Shown piece after piece: positions 19,218 to 28,073 of a stretch of 40,358 nucleotides of DNA (positions are counted from its first letter, which is position 1; each line of letters begins with the position of its first letter). Under the pieces are notes generated by a model. It ran no database searches. It was given only the letters and a program-made list of their open reading frames with translations, and was not told where the DNA came from. The position numbers and the translations under genes were made by a program. Source of the stretch: Acidimicrobiaceae bacterium (GTDB lineage Bacteria > Actinomycetota > Acidimicrobiia > Acidimicrobiales > RAAP-2); assembly GCA_003136495.1 (NCBI GenBank), contig PLER01000092.1, positions 26,059 through 66,416 of the forward strand. Reading direction: 5' to 3'.

Positions 19218-20012
19218 GTGGGTCTGCCGCTCTTTAGCGCCCACGGCGACCCCGGACCCTCTTTTTGGCACTACGCCGAAGCGACGGGGCTTGCCACGTT
19301 GCCCGGAACGGCGGCGAGTGACGTGCCCCACGCCACCACGGTCATCGCCGTTCGCTACCAGGGCGGGGTCGTCATGGTGGGGGACCGGCAGGCCACGGGA
19401 AATTACATCGCGAGTCGCGACGTTCGAAAGATTGAGCCGGCGGATCGGTTCACGGCACTGGCGATCTCGGGCAGCGCCGCACGCGGCATGGAGCTATTAA
19501 AGATTGCCCAACTCTCCTTCGAGCACTACGAGAAGATGACCGACTCGGCGCTCAGTTTGGAGGGTAAGGCCAACTACCTCTCGCCCATCGTCCAGCGCAA
19601 CAACCTCACCTCACCCCTGCTGGTCCTGCCGCTGCTGGCGGGATGGGACCAGAGCCGGTTAGCGGGGAGGGTCTTCGAATACGACGGCGCGGGCGGCTGT
19701 TACGAGCGCGCGGACTTCGCCACCATCGGCTCCGGTTCGCCCTTCGCCGATGGCGCCCTGCGTCTCGGCTATCGCGAGGACCTCGATCGCGAGGGGGCGC
19801 TCGAACTCGGGGCGCTGGCGCTCTACGAGGCGGGCGACAACGACCCGAGCACCGGGGGACCGGACTTCGTGCGCAATATCTTCCCGATGATGGTCGTTGT
19901 CGACGTGAACGGCTTCCAAGAACTCCCCGCGGCCGAAGTCGGTGAGCGCTTCCGCTTGATCAACGAGCGACGCACCGAGTCACGGGGTGTGGCGGGAGGG
20001 TCGCTGCGATGA
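19218..20012 (+). CDS. prcB: Proteasome beta subunit
   Basis: GTG start. Propeptide followed by the catalytic-Thr sequence TTVIAVRYQGGVVMVGDRQAT. Confidence 0.95.
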   Translation: MGLPLFSAHGDPGPSFWHYAEATGLATLPGTAASDVPHATTVIAVRYQGGVVMVGDRQATGNYIASRDVRKIEPADRFTALAISGSAARGMELLKIAQLSFEHYEKMTDSALSLEGKANYLSPIVQRNNLTSPLLVLPLLAGWDQSRLAGRVFEYDGAGGCYERADFATIGSGSPFADGALRLGYREDLDREGALELGALALYEAGDNDPSTGGPDFVRNIFPMMVVVDVNGFQELPAAEVGERFRLINERRTESRGVAGGSLR

Positions 20013-20686
20013 CGAACTACTTCTACGTCTCGCCTGAACAGCTCACCAAGGACCGCGCCGAGTTCGCCCAGAAGGGCATCGCCCGAGGACGCTCCCTGGT
20101 CGCGTCGATCTACGACAAGGGCGTGGTGATGGTGGCCGAGAATCCCTCGGCGTCACTCAACAAGATCTCCGAGGTGTACGACCGCTTGGCCTTCGCCGGC
20201 GTGGGCAAGTACAACGAGTTCGATCGACTTCGCGAGGCCGGCATCCGCTGGGCCGACTCGACGGGCTTCACCTACTCACGAGAGGACGTGGACGCGAGGG
20301 CGTTGGCGAACTACTACGCGCAGCACCTCGGTGACATGTTCACCGAAGGCCAGAAGCCCCTCGAGGTCGAGATCCTCGTCGCGCAACTGGGCAACAACTT
20401 GCGTCCCACCAAGCTCTACCGCGTGGCGTACGAGGGCACGATCTCCGACGAGCCGCACTTCGCCGTCCTCGGTGGGGACGCGGAAACGATTCGCGACCGC
20501 TTCGCCCTCACCGACGGAGCACTCCATTCTCTCGCCACCACGCTGCAAAACGCCGTCGCGGCGTTGGCCGGGCCGGACCGCGTTCTACCGGCCGAGGACA
20601 TCGAGGCGTGCATCTTGGAGGACCGCGGCAACCGCCGCACGTTCCTGCGACTCGGTGACGACCAGGTCAAGGAGTTTCTGAGCTAG
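20009..20686 (+). CDS. prcA: Proteasome alpha subunit
   Basis: YVSPEQLTKDRAEFAQKGIARGRSLVASIYDKGVVMVAENPS, GVGKYNEFDRLR; ATGA overlap with prcB. Confidence 0.95.
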   Translation: MTNYFYVSPEQLTKDRAEFAQKGIARGRSLVASIYDKGVVMVAENPSASLNKISEVYDRLAFAGVGKYNEFDRLREAGIRWADSTGFTYSREDVDARALANYYAQHLGDMFTEGQKPLEVEILVAQLGNNLRPTKLYRVAYEGTISDEPHFAVLGGDAETIRDRFALTDGALHSLATTLQNAVAALAGPDRVLPAEDIEACILEDRGNRRTFLRLGDDQVKEFLS

Positions 20687-20701
20687 CGCTCGGAGGGTGA
20701 G

Positions 20702-22072
20702 ATGCTGCGGAGGATCTATGGGGTAGAGACCGAATACGGGATCACCTTCTCCCTGCGCGGACAGCGCCGACTGAGTCCGGACGAGGTCTCGCGCTTCCTC
20801 TTCCGCAAAGTGGTTGCCTGGGGTCGGTCCTCCAACGTGTTCTTAGAGAACGGGAGCCGCCTGTACCTAGACGTCGGAAGTCACCCCGAGTACGCGACCG
20901 CCGAGTGCGACAGCCTGCGCGACCTCGTGGCCCAAGACAAAGCGGGGGAGTCGATACTGCGTGAGTTGGTCGGGTACGCGCAGTCCCAGTTGAGTGAAGA
21001 GGGGATCCGCGGGGACATCTTCCTCTTTAAGAACAACACCGACTCGACCGGCAACTCCTACGGCTGCCACGAGAACTACTGCATCGAACGCATCGAAGAC
21101 CTCAGCCGATTAGAGAACGTCTTCATCCCCTTTCTGATCAGCCGGCAGATCTTCACCGGCGCCGGCAAGGTCGTCACTAACGCCAAGGGCACGGCCTTCT
21201 CGATGAGCCAGCGCGCGGAACACATCTGGGAGGCGATCTCCTCGGCCACCACACGAAGCCGCCCGATCATCAACACCCGTGACGAACCACACGCCGACCC
21301 CGAGAAGTTCCGTCGGCTCCACGTGATCGTGGGCGACTCGAACATGAGCGAGTTCGCCACCTACCTCAAGGTGGGCACCGCGTCGGTCGTGCTCGCCATG
21401 ATCGAGGACGACATCGTCCAACTGCGCGACTACACCATGGCCTCGCCCATCAACGCCCTGCGCGATATCTCCTACGATCTCTGGAGCAAGGAGCCCGTCA
21501 AGTTGATGAATGGGCGCGACCTCACCGCACTCGAGATCCAAGAGGATCTCTGCGAGCGAGCCGAAAAGTTCGTCGAAGTCCGCGACCTACCCGAGGACCA
21601 GGTCCACGCGGTGCGACTCTGGCGTGAGGTGATTGAGCAGTACCGTAGCGACCCCATGGGACTCGCGGACCGCGTTGACTGGATCGCCAAATTGCAGATC
21701 ATCGAACGCGAACGCGAGCGAAGTGGCGTCGAGTTGAGCGACCCCAAGATCGCTCTGATTGACCTTTTGTTCCACGACACCAACCTCGATCGAGGGCTCT
21801 TCTACCGTCGCTCCCTGAAGGGTCACTTTGAGCGGATGGTGACCGACGAGCAAATAGAACGAGCGACGACCACCCCTCCGCCGACGACGAGGGCGCACAT
21901 GCGCGGCACCTTCATCCAGGCCGCCAAACAGTGGCGACGCGACTACACGGTGGACTGGGTTCACCTCAAATTGAACGACGAGATGCAGCGCACCGTGCTC
22001 TTAAAGGACCCCTTCAAGAGCACCGACGAACGGTTCCAGAAACTGCTCGCGTCACTCGAACGCCACGGTTGA
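20702..22072 (+). CDS. pafA: Pup-protein ligase
   Basis: YGVETEYGITFSLRGQRRLSPDEVSRFLF, LYLDVGSHPEYATAECDS, IINTRDEPHADPEKFRRLHVIVGDSNMSE. Confidence 0.96.
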   Translation: MLRRIYGVETEYGITFSLRGQRRLSPDEVSRFLFRKVVAWGRSSNVFLENGSRLYLDVGSHPEYATAECDSLRDLVAQDKAGESILRELVGYAQSQLSEEGIRGDIFLFKNNTDSTGNSYGCHENYCIERIEDLSRLENVFIPFLISRQIFTGAGKVVTNAKGTAFSMSQRAEHIWEAISSATTRSRPIINTRDEPHADPEKFRRLHVIVGDSNMSEFATYLKVGTASVVLAMIEDDIVQLRDYTMASPINALRDISYDLWSKEPVKLMNGRDLTALEIQEDLCERAEKFVEVRDLPEDQVHAVRLWREVIEQYRSDPMGLADRVDWIAKLQIIERERERSGVELSDPKIALIDLLFHDTNLDRGLFYRRSLKGHFERMVTDEQIERATTTPPPTTRAHMRGTFIQAAKQWRRDYTVDWVHLKLNDEMQRTVLLKDPFKSTDERFQKLLASLERHG

Positions 22073-22200
22073 GTCGAGACCGCACCGTCGGGTACGCCGG
22101 CGTTCAAGGCCCGTCTCCCGCGCCGATATTGCTAGGAATTATCTAAGAATCGACATCCGTCGCAGCGCCGCCTCGCTCCGAGAAACCCAGAACGCCGCCC

Positions 22201-22206
22201 TACACT
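22201..22206 (+). promoter_or_regulatory. Putative -10 (TACACT) for leaderless tatA
   Basis: TACACT-N6-GTG (22213). Confidence 0.5.
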
Positions 22207-22212
22207 AGGGGC

Positions 22213-22608
22213 GTGTTCAGTTTGAGTCCCATAAAACTCATGGTCATCGCCGGGGTGATCATGCTCCTGATGGGCCCGGACAAGTTGCCCGAGGTGGCGC
22301 ACAAGCTCGGTGCCGCGTGGCGGGCCCTGAAGAACATCCAAGAGAAGATCGAGTCCGAGGTGAGAGAGGCGATTCCCGACCTCCCGAGCACCGGTGATAT
22401 CGCGCGAATAGCGAGAAGTCCTGTGAACCTGCTCAACCAGTTGGCCGATCGAGTCGACGCGAAAGAGGCGGCGGCCGCGGCGGTGAAACCTGCGGAGACG
22501 GGGGTCGATCCGAGCACGGTGGCGGAACCGCCACCTCTCTTGACGCCACCCCCACTGCCCGCAAAACGCACCGACGAACCTCCGTCCTTCGATCCGTCAC
22601 TCAACTAA
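22213..22608 (+). CDS. tatA: Sec-independent translocase TatA/TatB-like
   Basis: GTG start. Short TM helix, then GPDKLPEVAHKLGAAWRALKN amphipathic helix; adjacent to tatC. Confidence 0.85.
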   Translation: MFSLSPIKLMVIAGVIMLLMGPDKLPEVAHKLGAAWRALKNIQEKIESEVREAIPDLPSTGDIARIARSPVNLLNQLADRVDAKEAAAAAVKPAETGVDPSTVAEPPPLLTPPPLPAKRTDEPPSFDPSLN

Positions 22609-22614
22609 GGCGCC

Positions 22615-23343
22615 GTGTCGAAATTTCGTCGCGCCGAAAGCGGAATGACGCTGGCCGAACACTTGGCCGAGTTACGCCATCGATTTCTCATCATGGCGGT
22701 CACCATCACGGTCTTCGGAGTTCTCGGTTTTATCTTCTACTCCCACCTGCTGAGCGTGCTGCAAGACCCTTACTGCTCCGCAATACCGCACCACTGCAAG
22801 TTCCTGGCGACGAACCCGCTGGACGGTCTCAACCTGCGCGTGAAGATTGCGTTCTTCGGAGGATTCCTCCTCTCGTCACCGGTCATTCTCTGGCAGGTCT
22901 GGCGCTTCATTACTCCCGGACTCAAAGCGAAGGAGCGACGTTACGTCGTCTCCTTCGTGGGATCGTCGCTGCTCTTTTTTGGCGCCGGGGTGGTGGTGGC
23001 GTACTACAGCTTCGGTCACGCGATCAAGTTCCTGAAGGCCATCGGTGGCCACACGCTGATCACCGAGTACAACCCGAATCAGTACCTCACGCTGTTCCTG
23101 CTCATGATGTTCATCTTCGGCATCACGTTTCTCTTCCCGGTGGTCTTGGTGGCCCTCGAGATGATCAACTTCGTCACCCCGGCCCAGTTGCTGCGCGGCT
23201 GGCGTTACGCGATCATCGCGATTGTCGTCGCGGCGGCGGTGTTCACTCCCAGTGGCGACCCGTTGTCGATGTGCGTGTTAGCGGTGCCCCTCATCGTGTT
23301 CTACTTTGGCTCCATTGGGGTGGGTAAGTTGCTGCATAAGTGA
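22615..23343 (+). CDS. tatC: Sec-independent translocase TatC
   Basis: MTLAEHLAELRHRFLIMA, multiple TM segments, FLLMMFIFGITFLFPVVLVALE. Confidence 0.94.
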   Translation: MSKFRRAESGMTLAEHLAELRHRFLIMAVTITVFGVLGFIFYSHLLSVLQDPYCSAIPHHCKFLATNPLDGLNLRVKIAFFGGFLLSSPVILWQVWRFITPGLKAKERRYVVSFVGSSLLFFGAGVVVAYYSFGHAIKFLKAIGGHTLITEYNPNQYLTLFLLMMFIFGITFLFPVVLVALEMINFVTPAQLLRGWRYAIIAIVVAAAVFTPSGDPLSMCVLAVPLIVFYFGSIGVGKLLHK

Positions 23344-25469
23344 GCATCCTCGAGTACCGAAGCCGGTTCATCGACGGGCTGGGCTTTGGCCTTGACCGAT
23401 TCCAGCTCGACGCCATCGAGGCCGTCGACCAACGCGTGAACGTGCTCGTGAGTGCGCCGACGGGCTCGGGGAAGACCCTGGTCGCCAACTACGCCATCGG
23501 CCGCGAGCTCGAGCGCGAACAGCGCACGTTCTACACCACGCCCTTGAAGGCGCTGTCGAATCAGAAGTACCACGAGCTGAGCGAACTCTTCGGTTCCTCG
23601 CGCGTGGGTCTGTTGACGGGTGATACGTCGATAAATCGAACAGCGCCGATAGTGGTCATGACGACCGAGGTCCTGCGCAACATGCTCTTGACCGAGTCCG
23701 ATCAGCTCACGACGTTGGGCCTGGTAATTCTCGACGAGGTGCACTACCTGCAAGATCCTTTTCGCGGTGGGGTCTGGGAGGAGGTCTTGATCCTGACGCC
23801 GTCGGCGGTGCGCTTCGTCGCGTTGTCCGCGACCATCGGCAACGCCAGTTTCCTCGGTGATTGGTTCACCCAGGTGCGTGGACCCACGGTGATCGTGGTC
23901 GAGAGCGAACGACCTATTCAGCTCCACAACCACGTCGCGGTGGTCAAACGGGGACAGCCGGCGGCCGAGATACACGACCTCCTCGACGGAAATCGGCTCT
24001 CCGAAGACGCGCGCAAGATCGACAACGTCATGAAGTCCTCCCAGCGATTTCGACCCGGCGTCAAATGGCAGGGGCCCAAGTCGAGCGCCCCGCCTCCGCC
24101 CTATCGCGCGCCGCGACGTTCGGAGCTGATGCAGGCCCTCGAGCTCGAGGACCTCTTACCGGTTATTGTCTTCATCTTCTCGCGCGCCGCCTGCGACGAC
24201 GCCGTCCACCAACTCCGTCGCGACGGGCTGCTCTTCACCAAACCCGAGGACCGACGCGAGATCGAACGCATCGCCGAGGAGCGCCTCGTCGACTTCTCCG
24301 CCGAGGACCTCGTCGCGCTGGAGTACGCGGACTTCATCGACGCACTTCGCCGCGGAATCACGATGCACCACGCCGGGATGGTGCCGGCGTTTCGAGAGAT
24401 CGTCGAGACGTGTTTCGAGCGCAACCTACTGGCCGTCGTGTTCGCCACCGAGACCTTGGCACTCGGCGTCAACATGCCGGCGCGTTCGGTGGCGCTGGAG
24501 CGCTTCACAAAGTACTCAGACGCGGGCCGGCAGTTCTTGACCAGCGCCGAGTACGCCCAGATGACCGGTCGTGCGGGACGTCGGGGGCTCGACGACGAGG
24601 GCCACGCCATCGCCTGTTTTTCGAGTGACCTCTCCTTACAGGACGTCGGTCGCGTCGCCCTCGCCCCTCCGGCCGACCTCCACTCGTCATTCCGTCCCAC
24701 CTACAACTTCACGGCGAATCTCGTCAATCATTTCGACTACGACACCGCCCTCGACGTCGTGCAGCGCTCCTTCGCCCAGTTCGAGAACGATCGCCGACCC
24801 GCCGGACGCCGACGACCGTTGACCGATCAGATGGTCGCGCGACACCACGTCTTAGAAGAGCTCGGATACGCCGAAGGATGGACGCTCACCCCGCAAGGTC
24901 AGTTACTACGATCGATCTATCACGAGTGCGACCTGCTCATCGCCGAGAGCATCAGCGCGGGCGTCTTCGAGGGCCTCGAGGCCTCCGAACTCGCCGGTCT
25001 GTTGTCGTGTTTCGTGTACGAATCTCGGCGCTCCACCCGGGCGGTCAACGCGGCGCGCCAGGTCTCGACGAAGAAGAAACGCGTGCACCACGACCGTCTC
25101 GGCCAGGACCGTCGCGCGAGCATCAGCGAGCGTCTGCGCGAGATCGCGGTGATTGACGCGACCATCCGCGAGGTGGAAGACCGCTACAAGGTGCCGCACT
25201 TCAAAGAACCCGACGGTCACTTCGCGACCGTCATCGCGGCCTGGGCCCGGGGGGTCACCCTCGGCACGGTGCTCGATCTCGCCGACGTCGAGATCGGCCA
25301 GACCTCCCCGGGGGATTTCGTGCGAAACGCCAAGCAGGTGGCCGATCTCTGTGAACAGTTGGCTCGCCTGACCCACCTGGAAGAGGTCGCGGACGTGGCG
25401 AACTCCGCCCGTGACGCGGTACTGCGCAGCGTCGTGGCGGGTGCGTCCAGCGTCCACCCGCGCGGCTAA
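23340..25469 (+). CDS. helY: Ski2/Mtr4-like DEAD/DEAH helicase (HelY-like)
   Basis: Walker A SAPTGSGKTLVA, DEVHYLQD, SATIGN, MTGRAGRRGLDDEG; follows tatC as in mycobacteria. Confidence 0.88.
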   Translation: MSILEYRSRFIDGLGFGLDRFQLDAIEAVDQRVNVLVSAPTGSGKTLVANYAIGRELEREQRTFYTTPLKALSNQKYHELSELFGSSRVGLLTGDTSINRTAPIVVMTTEVLRNMLLTESDQLTTLGLVILDEVHYLQDPFRGGVWEEVLILTPSAVRFVALSATIGNASFLGDWFTQVRGPTVIVVESERPIQLHNHVAVVKRGQPAAEIHDLLDGNRLSEDARKIDNVMKSSQRFRPGVKWQGPKSSAPPPPYRAPRRSELMQALELEDLLPVIVFIFSRAACDDAVHQLRRDGLLFTKPEDRREIERIAEERLVDFSAEDLVALEYADFIDALRRGITMHHAGMVPAFREIVETCFERNLLAVVFATETLALGVNMPARSVALERFTKYSDAGRQFLTSAEYAQMTGRAGRRGLDDEGHAIACFSSDLSLQDVGRVALAPPADLHSSFRPTYNFTANLVNHFDYDTALDVVQRSFAQFENDRRPAGRRRPLTDQMVARHHVLEELGYAEGWTLTPQGQLLRSIYHECDLLIAESISAGVFEGLEASELAGLLSCFVYESRRSTRAVNAARQVSTKKKRVHHDRLGQDRRASISERLREIAVIDATIREVEDRYKVPHFKEPDGHFATVIAAWARGVTLGTVLDLADVEIGQTSPGDFVRNAKQVADLCEQLARLTHLEEVADVANSARDAVLRSVVAGASSVHPRG

Positions 25470-25493
25470 ATTCGCCCCTAACCTCGTAACTTC

Positions 25494-27095
25494 ATGCACC
25501 CCTACGTTGCCGAAGAGTTCTCCGACGCCGAAATCGCGGTCCTTCGTCGGTACTTCACCAACCTCGAGGGGCCGGTTTTCGCCCTGGTCAACCTGCCCGA
25601 AGTGGTTAAGGGCGCTCTGTTCGCTCGTTATTCGCGCTCCTCGAAGAGCCTGCGCCGACTCTTCTTGGACGAATTCGTCGGTGACCTCGAACTCGACGGC
25701 GACGCCGGCATCGACGCGACCGTCGGTCTCGAGCGCGCGGACGACCTCTACCAGAAGATCTTCTTCGAGTACGGCGACGACTCCGTGGCACAACTCGGAG
25801 GGGTGCATCTGGCCTGCGAGCAAGCGAGCAACCTCTTGACCAAGGTGCTCGAGCGGGGGCGCCTGATGAGCTACCTCGAGCAGTCGACCCGCTACCTCGG
25901 CTACGACCGACGCTTGGGCAACGGTCTCTACCGCTTCTACCGGGACAACGAGTTACTCGAATCACGCTTCGGCGCGCGCTACATCGGCGAGATGGACCGG
26001 ATGTTCGATACCTATCGCGAGTTGTTACCGGTCCTCACCGACTGGCTGGCTCAGAAGTACCCTAAGACCCCCGAAGACACCGACTTCGTCTACCGTCAAG
26101 CGATTCGCGCGAAGGCCCTCGACGGGTTGCGCGGGCTGTTGCCCGCGAGCGCCCTCTCCAATCTCGGGATCTACGCCTCGGGACAGGCGTACGAGGCGTT
26201 GCTCTTGCGCATGCGCGCACACCCGTTGCCCGAGGTTCGCGAGTACGCCCAGATGATGCTCGACGAACTCGTCAAGGTGATCCCCTCCTTTCTGAAGCGC
26301 CTGGACGTCCCGGAGCGAGGGCTGGCGTGGACGCAGTACTTGGCCGACACCCGCAGCGCTACCAAGACGCTCCTCGGCGACCTCGAAGGGGACGACGACG
26401 CGGCGGGGGAGTACGTGCGCCTCGTGGCCTTTGACCCGGCGGGGGAGGAGCGGGTTCTCGAAGCGATCGTCTTCGCCAACTCTTCGATTTCGCACGAGCG
26501 CGCACGCAGCCTCGTGGCCGCGATGAGTTTCGACGAGCGTCGCATGGTGATGGCGACTTACGTCGGCGAGCGCCACAACCGTCGACACCGACCGGGCCGC
26601 GCCTTCGAACGCACCGACTACCGCTTCGAGGTCGTGAGCGATTACGGCGCCTTCCGGGACCTTCAGCGCCATCGCCTCCTCACCATCGAGTGGCAGTCCC
26701 TCACCACGGACCTCGGCTTCGACGTGCCCGAGGTCGTCGAAGAGGCCCGCCTCGCCGATCGATACCGTGAATCGCTCTCGCGCTCGGCCGAACTGTTCGA
26801 GGACGTTCGGCACGTGTTTCCCAACCAGGCCCAGTACTGCGTCGCCCTGGCCTTTCGCATCCGGTACGTCATGCAGATGAACGCCCGCGAGGCGATGCAT
26901 CTCATCGAGCTTCGTTCGGGCCCCCAGGGGCATCCCAGTTATCGGCGCATCGCGCACGAGATGGCTCGGCTGATCCGTGAAGAGGCCGGTCATCAGGCGA
27001 TTAGTGACGCCATGCGCTACGTTGATTTCTCTGATACTGACCTCGAGCGGCTCGACGCGGAGCGAGCGGCGGAGCGAAATCGTCTGAATCGTTAG
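25494..27095 (+). CDS. Double-length ThyX-like (FAD-dependent thymidylate synthase family-like) protein
   Basis: 533 aa with two ThyX-reminiscent halves: ERGRLMSYLEQSTRYLGYD in the first; GERHNRRHRPGRAFERTDYRFEVVSDYGAFRDLQRHR in the second. Confidence 0.65.
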   Translation: MHPYVAEEFSDAEIAVLRRYFTNLEGPVFALVNLPEVVKGALFARYSRSSKSLRRLFLDEFVGDLELDGDAGIDATVGLERADDLYQKIFFEYGDDSVAQLGGVHLACEQASNLLTKVLERGRLMSYLEQSTRYLGYDRRLGNGLYRFYRDNELLESRFGARYIGEMDRMFDTYRELLPVLTDWLAQKYPKTPEDTDFVYRQAIRAKALDGLRGLLPASALSNLGIYASGQAYEALLLRMRAHPLPEVREYAQMMLDELVKVIPSFLKRLDVPERGLAWTQYLADTRSATKTLLGDLEGDDDAAGEYVRLVAFDPAGEERVLEAIVFANSSISHERARSLVAAMSFDERRMVMATYVGERHNRRHRPGRAFERTDYRFEVVSDYGAFRDLQRHRLLTIEWQSLTTDLGFDVPEVVEEARLADRYRESLSRSAELFEDVRHVFPNQAQYCVALAFRIRYVMQMNAREAMHLIELRSGPQGHPSYRRIAHEMARLIREEAGHQAISDAMRYVDFSDTDLERLDAERAAERNRLNR

Positions 27096-27185
27096 AGATT
27101 CTGACTTTTATTCACTCTTTAGGTTCAAAAGGCGCACGGTCCTGGAAAAAGGCCGTACAATGCCTGCGCTACAGAAGAGGATTTT

Positions 27186-27647
27186 ATGGCAAGCGAAGTT
27201 GACAGCGATGAAGTATTTGACGAAGAGGAGCTTGCCGACGGTTTCGACGAAGAGATTGTTAGCGAAGAAGAACTAGAAGATGTCGTCGACGAGTTAGAAG
27301 ATGACGTCGATGACGCCGATGAGATCGACGTCATCGTGGTACCCGATCTCGTCGATGACGACGACGCCGTACCCGCCGTCGTGGTGGTCGCTGAAGACGA
27401 CGACGACGTCGTGGACGACGCGGACGTCGAGTTGGCCTTGGACGAAGTGCTGGCGGAGACCATCCTGCGCACTTCCGTGCCCGAAGACGACGACGAGGCT
27501 CCCCTTGAGGTGGACGCGACCTTAGAAGCCACCGAGGCTATTTTGCCCAAGCAGGACGACGAGTTTCGTTGTAAGTCGTGTCGCCTCTTGAAGAAGACGA
27601 GTCAACTCGCCGATAAGACGAGCATGCTCTGTCGTGACTGCGTCTAG
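27186..27647 (+). CDS. DUF4193-like acidic protein with C-terminal zinc ribbon
   Basis: Very Asp/Glu-rich N-terminus; C-terminal PKQDDEFRCKSCRLLKKTSQLADKTSMLCRDCV with two CxxC pairs, as recalled for mycobacterial DUF4193. Confidence 0.75.
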   Translation: MASEVDSDEVFDEEELADGFDEEIVSEEELEDVVDELEDDVDDADEIDVIVVPDLVDDDDAVPAVVVVAEDDDDVVDDADVELALDEVLAETILRTSVPEDDDEAPLEVDATLEATEAILPKQDDEFRCKSCRLLKKTSQLADKTSMLCRDCV

Positions 27648-27662
27648 AAGCCGCTGCGTCAT

Positions 27663-28073
27663 TTGAGCGTTTCGCTCGCTGAGGTCGTTACGCCGGATCT
27701 GGCGCTGCTGTGGAAACACGCCCTGAAGGACGTCCTCGCCAAGCGTGGGGGAGAGGCCCTCATGACGACACTGAGCGGCTCCCTCACCGAGGACGAGTTG
27801 CTGGCGAACGTGGTGGGGTCCGCATCACTATGGACGTTCGTCGAAGACGGCGAACTCAAAGGCTTTTGCCTCTGCCGAGCCCGCGTCGTCGAGGGCGTGT
27901 ACGTGGCGCACGCCTATCGGCGCCAGAAGGTGGCCACCACTCTCGTGCGGACGCTGCTCAGTGGTAATGACGCACCCGTCGACGCCTTCGCACTGCCCGG
28001 CGACCGGGCCACGAAGTCCCTCTACGAATCCCTCGGTTGGAAGGCCAGACTTCTTACGATGCGCGGCGCGTAG
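27663..28073 (+). CDS. GNAT-like acetyltransferase (TTG start)
   Basis: VAHAYRRQKVATTLVRTLL (acetyl-CoA loop-like) and ATKSLYESLGWKARLLTM (GNAT C-terminal). Confidence 0.6.
   Translation: MSVSLAEVVTPDLALLWKHALKDVLAKRGGEALMTTLSGSLTEDELLANVVGSASLWTFVEDGELKGFCLCRARVVEGVYVAHAYRRQKVATTLVRTLLSGNDAPVDAFALPGDRATKSLYESLGWKARLLTMRGA

Noticed and set aside
24906-25823. 305-aa minus-strand ORF across helicase and ThyX-like genes
   Set aside because: Spans two confident plus-strand genes; composition typical of antisense artefacts.
26025-26993. 322-aa minus-strand ORF antisense to the ThyX-like gene
   Set aside because: No recognisable motif; overlapped by a better-supported CDS.
27186-27500. GAC/GAT-rich tract as a DNA tandem repeat or recombination site
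   Set aside because: Irregular codon-level repetition explained by the Asp/Glu-rich protein; no fixed repeat unit.
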